A stretch of DNA of 64,000 nucleotides from Micropterix aruncella (Eukaryota > Arthropoda > Insecta > Lepidoptera > Micropterigidae): contig OX155963.1 in NCBI GenBank assembly GCA_944548615.1, forward strand, positions 27,481,336 to 27,545,335, written 5' to 3'. Every line of letters begins with the position of its first letter. Positions within the stretch are counted from its first letter, which is position 1. The translations under genes were made by a program, and so were the position numbers. Positions 50,071 to 60,789 of the stretch are shown here, one piece after another. Below the pieces are notes generated by a model. It was not told the DNA's origin, did no database searches, and worked only from the letters and a program-made list of their open reading frames with translations.

Positions 50071-51336
50071 TTATTTTCTTCCCTTTGTAAAATTAAAACC
50101 AGAAATCCACAAGGACTTCTCATCCCAAGATTTTCTTGGGATGAGAAGTCCATAATTGTAGCAAAAATTTAGCGTTTTAGTATTCCTTGTAAAACTAACA
50201 ATTGCGCACTTAGAAGCATTGATGTGTAATCGGTTTGCCGAGCAGTAAAGAGACAGTCTATCTAGATATTTTTGAAATGATATATAATCGTCCAATGTCC
50301 TTACCGGTGCATACACCTTCATATCATCAGCAAAAAGGAGTAATTTACAAAGGTTGAAGCATTGGTTGATATCGTTTAAATATATAGTAAACAATAGTGG
50401 TCCTAGTAGACTACCTTGTGGGACTCCAGATGTTATTTTTACCCAGTCAGACTTAAATCCACCCAATACTACACTTTGAGAGCGATTTTCTATATAAGAG
50501 GCAAACCACCTTAGAAGATCGCCCTGTATGCCGACCAGTTGCAACTTCTTTATAAGAATTAGATGATCAACTTTGTCAAAAGCTTTACTAAAGTCGGTAT
50601 ATACGACGTCAACCTGGGTACGTTTAGACATATGAACGAAAAGGAAATCAGTCAAAACTAAGAGATTGGACACAGTCGATCTTCCCGACCTAAAGCCGTG
50701 TTGTTGAGGCAAGATTTGAAGTCTTGTTGCTGTGTAGAGTTGATCATATACAATTTTTTCAAACAATTTGCTAATGATAGATAACTTGGAGATCGGCCTA
50801 TAGTTTGAGACGTTGGGTCTTGACCCAGATTTGTATATAGGTGAGACAAATGCCAGTTTCCATTGATTTGGAAAGACACCTTCGGATAAAGATTTCTGGA
50901 ATAGCAGAGATAATGGAGTAGCAAGTGCTTCACAGCAACGGGCCAAGAACACCGGAGGAATACCATCTGGCCCAGCACTTTTATTTAGGTCAAGTTTGCT
51001 GATGTATTTCTTTATAATTTCTACGTTTACTTCTACACTCGAGATATTGATACTCCCATAACCAGTCTCGATAGAACTAGAAATAGAAGAATCGTTGAAT
51101 CTTGGCTCGAATACGGAAGTAAAGTAGCTGGAGAATAAATCACATGTGTCCTGGCCAGAATCTGAACTGTGGCCTAAATATGATACATGCTTGGGGATCG
51201 AATCGGCTTTGCGGAGTGACTTAACGTATGACCAGAAGCGTTTCGGATCCCGAGCAATATTCACCTCAACTGATTTGATATATTTGTCGAAACACTCCTT
51301 GTTTATTTTCTTCTGTCGTGATCGTAGAATACTCAC
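50071..51336 (-). pseudogene. Jockey/CR1-like LINE reverse transcriptase, 421-codon open frame, truncated both ends
   Basis: The longest intact LINE frame in the window. Order on the minus strand: linker (YIKSVEVNIARDPKRFWSYV), LDLNKSAGPDGIPPVFLA, NYRPISKLSIISKLFEKIVY, QHGFRSGRSTVSNLLVLTDF, VYTDFSKAFDKVDH (first catalytic Asp), SGVPQGSLLGPLLFTIYLND, KLLLFADDMKVY (catalytic FADD) and LHINASKCAIVSFTRNTKTL. All RT catalytic residues are present and there is no internal stop. The endonuclease domain is missing upstream. The C-terminus is cut soon after the palm, where the last residues come from an inverted duplication (50,113-50,151). It could make RT protein, but the element is incomplete. Confidence 0.88.
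50113..50151. repeat. Perfect 18-bp-arm palindrome at LINE break
   Basis: GGACTTCTCATCCCAAGA, TTT, then TCTTGGGATGAGAAGTCC. It lies at the point where the RT homology ends. Confidence 0.97.
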
Positions 51337-51344
51337 GCATACAT

Positions 51345-52122
51345 TTGAGTACTAATTTGCATAATTCAAAATTAATATACTTTTAAACTATGCTTACTAA
51401 TAACGCTTTCTGACTTATTGCTACGAATATTATAAAAGTATAGTTTTTGCTATTGTCCGATTTTATATCTATTGAAAAATCACAGTAATCGAGTTAAGTA
51501 TATTCAGAAGACTCTATCTGCAAATTTTATATTAAATAAAAAAATGTATCTCGACTTGTAATAATACATTTTAGATGAGACAGTAAAAAATGTTCAAAAT
51601 GTGCACCAATTTAAGATAAAAGTAAAAAAATGGCTCCTTTACGAAGTAGGTCGTACAAAGACTGAAAAAGAACTGCTTCATACAATATTTTAAAATATGT
51701 GTGTATGTAGATGTATGTGTGTGTGTGTGTTATTATATATGTATGTATGTATGTATGTGTATATGTGTATTAATGTATGTAACTAACCCTTTATCATATA
51801 TATTTGTATTAATATGTGTAGAATTTTATGCCATTATCATTGATTTTATAGAAAATCAATGCCATTATCTTAGTGTCAGTATTAAAAGTAGTCTATTAGT
51901 CAGTACTACTCAAAAGCAAAGGCTATATATTTCGTATGCCCAGATACAGGATGTTCGGTCTAGTTGGGCATTCGTCTAGAATGATCGTATGGGTTGTGTT
52001 CATTTCCTTATTGCTTATATAAATAGTTACACATTATATCTGTACGATCACACTGTTAACTCTCTACCAAGTTGTAATAAATAAATAAACATTCTTAATT
52101 AGTATACAAGAGTATACTTATG
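51345..52122. other. AT-rich stretch with GT/ATGT microsatellite
   Basis: TGTGTGTGTGT and (TATG)n runs at about 51,715-51,775. No gene is recognised. Confidence 0.4.
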
Positions 52123-52163
52123 CGTTCATAGCCACGCAATCACGAATTGCGTGGCTATGAACG
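52123..52163. repeat. Perfect 18-bp-arm palindrome, 5-base loop
   Basis: CGTTCATAGCCACGCAAT, CACGA, then ATTGCGTGGCTATGAACG. A smaller palindrome AGTATACAAGAGTATACT precedes it. Confidence 0.97.
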
Positions 52164-52455
52164 TAAAATATAAATATAAAATATAAATGTAAAATATAAA
52201 ATATAAAATATGAACGTCTTGGCGAAAAACATATCCCGTATAAAATATACTCAAATATTCATTTGAATAATATGCGAAAGAAAGAAGACTGGTGCTATTT
52301 CGACCTGCGACTGAGTTAGGTTCAAAATATCCCTCCTTATCTATATAAGCTACTTTTACAATAAGTTGCCATTATGCATCAGGGGCCGTGGGGAGGTTCA
52401 CTTTAAGAAAAACGTCCAGTGTATTTAATTAACAACTAACAAGTAAATATATTAA

Positions 52456-53350
52456 GGGCCGATTTTTCAATAGTCAGATAAACAGTCGGATAGGGCTTAT
52501 TCATTAGATAGTACAAAATTTAATTTGTCAATAGTCAGTTAACAGTTATCAAAAGAATAAAAATACTATTCGCTGAATAAAGTTATCCGCTGCTCCGAGG
52601 GTCGGATAACGAGTTATTCGTTCAATAAATTGATCCGTCAAACTGATTTTGACAGTGAGAGGTTAGGTTGTGATAATTTCTGGTGATCTTTTGCGTTGAG
52701 AAATGGATTTATTCGCTGTGTTAGATGACGTTGCTATTGAAGAAGAAGCAGAAATTATAATTACTTAAAATCGGTTCTGAGAAAACAAAGAGTAGTGAGA
52801 AACAGACCGGATAATTTTGTACAATGGGATGATGTGGAATTTAAGCGAAGATTCAGACTACAAAAAGAAACCGTCCAGTATCTGCTGACATTGATTGAAG
52901 GCCAAATTAAACACAATACATAAAGGTTAGTTCATGCTTATGATGATGCATCAAACCACCTATGATGCAATTACTTGTCCTGAAACTAACAGACCTATCT
53001 CGTTTTATTATTAAACTTTCCATTTTTAAACGACAAACTCGCAAATTCACGAAAGACGCATACGACAAACAAAGCGCGCAATTCGAGGTTATGTTGATAG
53101 CAAATGTCAAATAAATATTCTTTAAGAGCTTCTCGCTCTAGCATATAGAGTGGTTCAATCATTCTGTCTCGCTTTTCGTGTATTGTCTGAAGTTAGTGCT
53201 GCCAACATAGCGAAAAATCTTCCAATAACTATTTGACAGTTATTTGATGATTGAAAAACTCACCAATGTTATTCGACTAATAAATCAACAGATAAAATAA
53301 TTCCTTGGATACTTATTAGACAGTTTATCTGACGATTGAAAAATCGGCCC
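52456..53350. mobile_element. PIF/Harbinger-like element, internally deleted
   Basis: The terminal inverted repeats GGGCCGATTTTTCAATAGTC (left) and GGGCCGATTTTTCAATCGTC (right, inverted) share about 32 bp and are flanked by TTAA on both sides. A transposase remnant sits at 52,703-52,923. The 895-bp length is far below that of a full element. Confidence 0.85.
52703..52923 (+). pseudogene. HARBI1-like transposase N-terminal remnant
   Basis: It starts MDLFAVLDDVAIEEEAEIII. After a stop and shift, RNRPDNFVQWDDVEFKRRFR then LQKETVQYLLTLIEGQIKHN follows, up to a stop at 52,921. The WDD..F..RFRL.KETV..LL..IE pattern is the N-terminal helical region of HARBI1/PIF nucleases. The DDE catalytic domain is entirely absent because the element is internally deleted. 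It sits between the element's inverted repeats in the expected orientation. Confidence 0.75.
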
Positions 53351-53479
53351 TTAAAGGAATAAAACACCACCGTCGTTACATAAAGTGAACTACTGTATTT
53401 ATAGTTGGTTATAAATATATTTATAATTATATAACTACTGTAATATAATACGCTGGTTATTTTTTCACAAACTTTTATG

Positions 53480-54235
53480 TTCTTGCAATGTTTGTTAGTT
53501 TGCTTAGGTCAAATCTTGCAAGTTGAATTAGAACCACTTCCTCTTATCCTTTCTTCTTCTTCTTCTTCATCAGCGCGCATTCGCCCACCGTTGGGCATAC
53601 GCCTCTCCAATCACTCTCCATCCGGATCGGTTGTCCGTTTCCCTCATCCTGACAGGTCCAGCTGTCTCCTTGATGTCATCGGACCATCGGGCCGGTGGTC
53701 TGCCCACACTTCTTCTGCCTAGCCTGGGTCTCCACTCCAAAACGCGCTTGCTCCACCGTTCGTCGTGTCGTCGGGCCACGTGGCCGGCCCAAGCCCATTT
53801 CAGCTTGGCCACTCTTTGACCCACGTCGACAACCTTCGTGCGCTGCCTGATGAGCTCGTTTCGGACTCGATCGCGCGACGACATGCCAAGCATGACTCGC
53901 TCCATGTTACGCTGCACCACCTTAAGCTCGTGGATCATACCAGCAGTCAGTGTCCATGTCTCACAAGCATACGTCATAGCCGGTAACATGCCTCTTATCC
54001 TATGAAGTTGAAATTGTACATGTTGGTTCAGTTCCGAATGTTCCTATAACACTGCATTTTTATGGTAATGACGACGCTACTCCTCCACGGTCAACAGCAC
54101 AGATACGAAATTTTGGTGCACCCAGGGTTGGCTTCAAACGAGGGGACTCTTCAACGGCCAGCACGAAATTTTGTATATGTATTCAATTATGATAGCCCTT
54201 TATAAATTGTTTTCAAAGCCTTTCAATAAAAGCTT
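53480..54235 (-). repeat. 118-bp-unit dispersed repeat, minus strand, split by an RTE insertion
   Basis: TTGAATTAGAACCACTTCCT ... TATGAAGTTGAAATTGTACA matches the inverse of 3045-3100. CCACGGTCAACAGCAC and CACCCAGGGTTGGCTTC match the tandem unit. The LINE at 53,551-53,990 interrupts it. Confidence 0.8.
53551..53990 (-). mobile_element. 5'-truncated RTE-type LINE with 11-bp target duplication
   Basis: The minus-strand open frame (53,989-53,570) reads MLPAMTYACETWTLTAGMIH, LKVVQRNMERVMLGMSSRDR, LKWAWAGHVARRHDERW and GRRSVGRPPARWSDDIKETA. This is the C-terminus of RTE-clade endonuclease-reverse transcriptases, with no stop before the end. The tail is (GAA)n. CCTCTTATCCT flanks it at 53,540-53,550 and 53,991-54,001. 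It is a young insertion. Confidence 0.92.
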
Positions 54236-54599
54236 GTTTTTTTAAATGCCATTAATTTATTGTCACGTCTTTCCCATTGACATTTCGTCAATTCAATATA
54301 AGACACGACTGAAAAAGTGATCTAAAAAGCGCGGTCGTCGCCCTGTCGCTGTCGTAAATTAATGTAAAACAAAGACAGCATTGACGGGAGTAAATACAGG
54401 CGCTGTCCTAACGAGCTCTGTCTAATTATACGCTGTCAATATGTCACGGACGATACTCACTGATAATTGACATTCCTCTGAGGATTGGCCAAAATGCTTG
54501 TTAATCTATTGATGTTCTGTTCCCAGTTACGAAATGCAGAAAGATAATCTTTACTCTCTTCTGTCTACTTTCACTTTTTTACTTTCCTTTAGTGACTTA
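54236..54599. other. No recognised feature
   Basis: Unique-looking sequence between two retroelement fragments. Confidence 0.3.
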
Positions 54600-55066
54600 G
54601 TATTTGGGATACTATAATGTCTTACTGAGATTTGACGACAACCCACTTCTCTCGATCCCTGATCACATTAGTGATTTCTACTCGCACTACTACTCCTTAC
54701 ATGGAGGTCATCACTAGAATGCTTTACCCACTCATGTAAAACCGATTTTGTATTCCTTTAAACGCAGGCTCAAATAACACTTTAACACTCTCATAAATTT
54801 ACTTTAACAATCTCTTACTTTAACATCATCATTATGGAATCGTTGATTTTCTTAAAAATACCTACGTATGTTTCATTTTCTGCTTGATTTCAATGTTAGA
54901 TACATTTGATATGAACCGACTTCGTAAGTGATTTTAATAATAGTTTTATATTATTTTTACCGCAAAAGATGTTTTACCATTAGGTTAATGTTAGATGTAA
55001 GATATTGATTCAACGCGATAAGCTAGCCGATTTGTTTCAAGAAATTAAGCTTTATTATTATTATTA
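54600..55066 (+). mobile_element. 5'-truncated LINE with (ATT)n tail
   Basis: One frame reads IPDHISDFYSHYYSLHGGHH, a stop, then NALPTHVKPILYSFKRRLK: a decayed RT C-terminus. The 3' end GATAAGCTAGCCGATTTG, AATTAAGC and (TTA)n belongs to the 486-1016 family. Confidence 0.7.
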
Positions 55067-55074
55067 GGGATTAG

Positions 55075-55320
55075 ATGAGAATACCTGGCTTGAAAACCTC
55101 GACTCGAACCGCCAACAGCGCAAAACTCGTCCGAAGCCCACTTACACATACATTTACAACAACTGCGGTGAAGTCTACTGTAGTCGTTGTAAGCGGACCT
55201 TTAAAAACAAACTGGGATTCACGAGTCACTTCCGTGCGCATCTTCGAAGAAGTTCTGTCAACCAAAAGGTCGCCGTCGTCGGATCGTGATGAGGAGGAGG
55301 ACATCATCATCATCAGATGA
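55075..55320 (+). pseudogene. LINE C-terminal zinc-finger fragment
   Basis: The frame reads KPTYTYIYNNCGEVYCSRCK then RTFKNKLGFTSHFRAHLRR to a stop at 55,288. C-x2-C-x12-H-x3-H is a C2H2 finger, of the kind found at the C-terminus of several lepidopteran RTE-like LINEs. It ends with an (ATC)n tail at about 55,302-55,316. A host zinc-finger exon is less likely, given the tail. Confidence 0.5.
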
Positions 55321-56480
55321 GATTATATCGTACCACCCTAGCCAGAAACCACCCGGATCCGGTTCACCGAGGTCCGAAAAATACATCCCGGTATTGTCCC
55401 AATAAATATCATGATTTTTGCGCAATCTGCAAATGCTGAAACATTATAGCAAACTCTCGTCGATTATACTGATTCCGAATGCGATAGCGCTTTCCAATGA
55501 TCTTGAAGATATTGGATAATATTAAATTTAAATAGTATTCCGACCATCAAGATCTCAAAACACTTTAAATAACATTGACGCCAACATTCTACTGGAGCAG
55601 GACTTGAAGATTCGTGGAGGCTAAGCGACTCACCTGACATAAAATGCCTCAGCGGGCGAATTTTTCGAAATTAAGCTGAACTTCGAAAAACCAAGCCTAT
55701 ATCGAAGGGAGTCCAAAATAGAATGGAGAACTGTAGGTACCTGCTGAAAAAGGTAAATCGGTGCAAGCAAATCCATGTCCAGAGAATTCAAGCCGGAGTA
55801 GTAATTCCAGTAGATTCAAATGTTTGAGATTTTACGAACTCAATAAAATTGGTTTATAAAAAAAATAATTATGTCTGATGGGTATCTGGTTGGGATGGAT
55901 GATAGGAAGTATTTTCGTTAACCCGACTCGAGTGTAAACTACTGATAATATAGATTTAAAAAAAACAATTACAGAGAAAACATCTAAGTAAGATGTAGGT
56001 ACTCGTCTATAGAAATGGTTTTTTTTTAAAAATACCATTTTAAAAATACAATCTGTGAAAAAACTTTTTTTTCAACTTTCTAATTGAATTTCCAAAATTG
56101 AAACAATAACCTTCTTTAGAAGATTGTATAAGCTATTATTATAAAATGTCTTTATTAAAAAGACAATATCAATGGACTGACTGCTAAAGCTCTTTTTCTA
56201 GCCGAGTTGAATGAAAATGTTTCACGGTAAGAACCCTTTCTGGTAAAGTACGAAACCCTCGATATGCGAGTCAAAACTTGTATTTGATCAATTTATTTAA
56301 TTAGCATTAGTGGTAAAGTAGATCATCTACTTCATAAATAATCTATGCCCGTAAATGTTGCTAATTGCTAAGACAAGCTAATTGCTTTTTTGCCAAACCA
56401 ATGCACCAATGAACATAAATTAATAGTTTAAAAAAACGCTAAAAACACGCTTTTATAAATGCACGTAAAAACCAAAAAAT
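55321..56480. other. No recognised feature
   Basis: Mixed AT-rich sequence without persuasive coding frames or repeat partners. Confidence 0.35.
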
Positions 56481-56760
56481 CCGGCTTCATCATCAGACCT
56501 TGAAACTTAATCGTGGCCAAAGTTCATTACAAGAAGTTTCTGACAAGTCCAAACACGGCTATGATACGATATTCCATCATATAATGCCAGTGCCTATCTT
56601 CCGGCTTCATCATCAGACCTTGAAACCTAATCGTGGTCAAAGTTCATTCCAAGACTTTTCTAACAAGTCCAAACACAGCTATGATACGATGTTCCATCAT
56701 GAACTACCAATTCATATCTTCCGACTCCATCATCAGATCAGTTCGACAGTACCATATTAT
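56481..56760 (+). repeat. 120-bp tandem repeat, 2.3 units
   Basis: CCGGCTTCATCATCAGACCT starts at 56,481 and 56,601 and, with changes, at 56,721. The period is exactly 120 bp. It is open in one plus-strand frame as a 40-residue repeat (NRGQSS...SKHGYDTIFHH), which I do not recognise. Confidence 0.92.
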
Positions 56761-57599
56761 TGTATTGTCATCAGAACTACATACAGCTGCCAATTGTCAT
56801 GACGCTACGATCCTTGGAAGATGGTTAAATTAGTTACCTTAGATTCCATTACATAGTTACATACAGGTCGACCTAATAAAAGCGTGTTAATAAAAACAAG
56901 ATTAACCACTGGAAAGTTTAAGGAGAGGAAGTATCTTTGCAAACATTTAAGCGGCTTACTTGTGTTCTTGTTTGAGCTGCACAGAGAATCGAAAAAAAAG
57001 GAATTCACCTATTTTGGGTCAAAGAAAAGCTGCAATTAATGTAAGGACAGACTGAGCCCACGTTGGGATGCTCCTACGTTGGTGTGCATACTTGTCCTAC
57101 ATCTGCAACGTATATATGGCATCAGAACCTGTTGACACTTCTCAGATGGTGCACTAGTATTGTGTACAACTGTTGTACTGATGTATTCTGATTCTAAGAG
57201 AAAGATTGAGAACGATTTACTCAGTTTGTTATTTTTAAATGACTAAGTCATAAAAGGTATGAAAATAGGATATATCTTATATCTGAATCAAATATATTTG
57301 ATTCAGATATTGGTTGGTTCTGTTTTTTGATTTGGTAATGCTTCATATCGCCCTACCAAAATAAACCAGTTTTCATCTCCCATTTTCAATCCGTAAACAA
57401 ACAAATATAAATGCATGCACCGGTTCTTTTCTCTGTGCATGCACTGACGTTTGACGCGTTGCGAACGTAAGTTCTAGAGAAGTACACTGGTTTTATGCGT
57501 CGGACAGCGTAGGTACTGTCATCCACTCCACCTTCCCATGCCGATCTGAGATAGTAGGTCGCCGTTGCGTGGGACGCTTGTCTCTTGTGACAGCGTTGC
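56761..57599. other. No recognised gene; contains a 32-bp palindrome
   Basis: Only short unremarkable frames apart from the palindrome listed separately. Confidence 0.35.
57279..57310. repeat. Perfect 32-bp palindrome without loop
   Basis: ATATCTGAATCAAATA followed at once by its exact reverse complement. Confidence 0.97.
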
Positions 57600-58045
57600 T
57601 TATGATAAAGATAAAGATAAAATGTATTTATTCCAATACAACCATACAATTGTGTAGGAATGACAGTAATTAATCTTAAACTAGTTACTCGATTTAGTCA
57701 AGAGATGATATACAATATGTAACTTTAAACTTACCAATTTACAAAAACAAAGACTATATGATAACAGTTTACAACAAAACAATTAACGGGAAATAATATG
57801 TATTAGATTAAATGGGTAGTTATGAGCATACATGTTGATTTTAAGCAGATAGACTCGGATGGATCTCTTGAAAATATCGATGTTTTTAATCGCTTTTAAT
57901 CTTTCGGGAAATTTATTGAAAAGTTTGAGGCCTAAGTATCGACTAGTCGCCTAGAACTTGGCAGTACGTGCTACGAACGGTTGGAGATACAGGGTTTTAT
58001 TCCTGGTGTCATGCCGATGTACTTCCTCGTGGGATATGGCCGAGC
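57600..58045 (-). mobile_element. 5'-truncated LINE with (ATCTTT)n tail
   Basis: Minus strand: RNKTLYLQPFVARTAKF, one stop, then SRYLGLKLFNKFPERLKAIK, NIDIFKRSIRVYLLKINMY and a stop. This is an RT C-terminus. The tail of GATAAA repeats lies at 57,604-57,621. Confidence 0.75.
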
Positions 58046-58558
58046 TCTTATTGCAATAGAATTGGTAAGTACGAATAGTAAGTATGTATTTCTTAAGTCA
58101 TCTGTTTTCATGCAAATTCAAGAGTCCATATGTTATAATGAGTTGCATACGTTGCGTACGTGGGCTAAGTGTGTCCTTACCTTTATGCGTGCAACGGGTT
58201 AGTTATGCATGAATAGTTGATTATGGCAGTGCAATGCGACGTTGCCGCGCGCTCGTCGTTCTCCATAACATATTTTATATCTCAGTTCTGTCAATAATGC
58301 ATGGTCTGTAATTGTTCCGCAATCGTATCGTCGAGACGGCCGCTGCATGTGCTGCATCTGCGCGCTTCGATCCTCCATTCAGAATTCGCAACGGCAACCA
58401 ATTACCGGTAACGAATCACTGCGACGGGTACACCATGCAAATCCATCGAGATAATTTGATGCCAGACCGTCCTGCTATGACAACGACCTACGGAACACTG
58501 GCACCCGAGTACATTTCTCAAAATTTGGTGTTTTGACTTAAATATGCAGGAAGCATTT
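58046..58558. other. No recognised feature
   Basis: The 74-codon plus-strand frame at 58,312-58,536 is of unknown nature. Confidence 0.3.
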
Positions 58559-58702
58559 TATTTATTTATTTATTTATTTAAGTCCATAAAAAATACATTA
58601 ATTACAAAAACACTCTCTTAACCTAATATTACATAATTAATTAAACAGTTTTCCAATGTACTTCCTAACTAGGAAAGAGATTCAGAAATGATAGTTTGTG
58701 GT
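58559..58702 (-). mobile_element. LINE 3' end with (AAAT)n tail, minus strand
   Basis: (TTTA)5 followed by AGTCCATAAAAAATACATT. It has the form of a reversed LINE tail. No coding sequence remains. Confidence 0.45.
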
Positions 58703-58741
58703 TTACCACCTCACTAGGAATAACCTGTATCGAGGTGGTAC
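58703..58741. repeat. Short hairpin motif, copy 2
   Basis: TTACCACCTCACTAGGAATA then ACCTGTATCGAGGTGGTAC. It is the same motif as at 47,920-47,958. Confidence 0.7.
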
Positions 58742-59233
58742 CAACAGAAATCGTATATTGCCTGCCGAAAGAGAATGAAATATCCGCTCTTAGTTTTTTT
58801 TTTTTTTTTTTTTTAACTTTATATTGCAATGCTATTTACATTTAATAATTACAAGGATGGAGGTAGTTACTTTATTCTAAAATTTAAAAATTTTGAAGAG
58901 ATCAAATTAAACGGAAGGTATTTTAGTTCAAATATTCATAAATAAATATTCTTACATCTAATATAATACATACATAGATACGATAATCGCATAAACTTTA
59001 CATGAATTTATATTAAAAGTATATATAAATAAAAAATATTATATTATTATGATAATACGAGTATATATTTACATATTATGCAAAAGTGCCTTGATAACTA
59101 TTTATCAAAGAAAATGACAATTTGCAATGCCATTTTTTATATAATATAGAAGTTAATTAAGATTGTACTACAATACAATACAATAGCCGTAAATTTGTAT
59201 AATATATATAAATTACTAATGGTCAATCTCTAC
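58742..59233. other. AT-rich stretch with poly-T run
   Basis: A T run of about 20 bases lies at 58,795-58,814. Nothing else is recognised. Confidence 0.4.
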
Positions 59234-59330
59234 CAGTGGTTTTCAACCTTTTTTAGTGACGGCACACTGTTGGTCGAGTCGAGTCACTCCGGAACTTCAG
59301 GTTTGGGGAGAGGGTAGAGCCGCGGTTTTA
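59234..59330 (+). mobile_element. hAT-type terminus, single end
   Basis: CAGTGGTTTTCAACCTTTTT then AGTGACGGCACACTG is of the hAT terminal type. No matching right end was found. Confidence 0.45.
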
Positions 59331-59530
59331 TAAAAATAAATACTTTCTATTTTATATAGCAACACGCACCTGAGACCTTGTTTTAATAAAGAGATATTGC
59401 TTGCTGCTCTCTCTGGAGTACACTGGACACTGTTGGATATAGTCCCCCCCCCCTCCCCCCGTATGAACCCCAAATTGACATATCGCACCTCCGATGAAAT
59501 ACAGCATTAACTTGAAAAATGCCAGTTACT

Positions 59531-59694
59531 GTGTTTCTTTATAAAAAATATCGCCATTTCTCATTTTATACCCTCAAAAAGAGTAATAACTGTTACTTCA
59601 CTAATTCGTCAATGGCACTAGTGAAGTAACAGTTATGACTCTTTTTGGGAGTGTAAAATAAGAAAGGGCGATATTTTTTTTTATAAAGAAACAC
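59531..59694. mobile_element. 164-bp foldback element
   Basis: GTGTTTCTTTATAAAAAATA, TCGCC ... and CACTAGTGAAGTAACAGTTA form two arms of about 70 bp around a short loop. The right end is TTTATAAAGAAACAC. Mismatches are few. Confidence 0.93.
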
Positions 59695-60789
59695 CATAAT
59701 TAGAATTTTAATTCATAATTCAAGTTTTATTATTTAAAAAAAAAAATACATTTTTGTTAAAAAAAAATCCTGATAGACTGAATGTTAACTGAGAGTAATT
59801 TATTTATTTCAATATCCTATACACAAGTTTATACCCTCTAATATTGATTTAATTTATTTATTTGAATATCCTAATACACAAGTTTATAGCCTCCATATTA
59901 TAAACTGATTTTGATTATTTTGATTAAATATGATTGATTAAATATTTCGTTTCGTATACGCGATTGTTTTTTTTGTTGTTTGTTTTTATTATCGAAACCG
60001 AATTTTGTTTCGATGAATTTATACCATAGTCCTTGGCATTATTGAGAAAGTCGCGATTTTGTTAGGTTTGATAAGTAAGATAGGCGAGGTATTCGCAATT
60101 GTTTTAATTTCAGGGCTCGTACCGACTTGAATCTTCCTCTTCTTCTTCAAGTGGCCCTCCCCGTTGCGAAGGCTGGCGACAGTTCTGGTTTTTGGTATCT
60201 GCAGACTGTTGCTTGTAATAATGATCGTGTACTCTTCCCATACCATTGACTTAAACTGGCTAGGCAGGACAAGCGTCTTTGTCCTTAATGCCTCCTACAT
60301 AGAATTTACCTGGAATTACAAGCTGAAATAAGCCATATTATTCATTCCGCATCATGTGTCGGAAATACTAGATATATTCGGATGCTCTGGAATTCGGATG
60401 CGCTGGCGATACCAATTTTGTATACTTATCGTAAAATAGACTTGTTCCTGGTATAGTACCATGGAATAATATTAGTTCATACCCTTCTCGGCCATCACGA
60501 AATCTAAGTTTAAGCTTAGGATATCTTCTCAATTCATTATTTGATTAACCAAAGCCTTATAAATAGGATAGAAAGCGAATTTACCGCGTGAAATTTGTAG
60601 CACCCGACGTTACGGTGACGTTGCAGCCGCCGTTGTCCAGGGTAGACTGAAGAGCTGTCAATCCGATGTTTTGCGGGTAGGCCGCATACCGCTTCCGCCA
60701 CTGCGTAGGTTATAACGGTGGTGGGGGGCCGGGCTTGGAGCGCGGGAATTTTGAAAATCTGTCTTGCACACAACACTCACTGTATCCTG
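59695..60789. other. No recognised feature
   Basis: Two minus-strand frames (60,019-60,246 and 60,537-60,776) are unrecognised. The second might be downstream sequence of the Penelope-like element. Confidence 0.3.

Noticed and set aside
55075..55320. Host C2H2 zinc-finger exon
   Set aside because: Single finger followed by an (ATC)n tail next to another LINE end; a LINE C-terminus explains it better.
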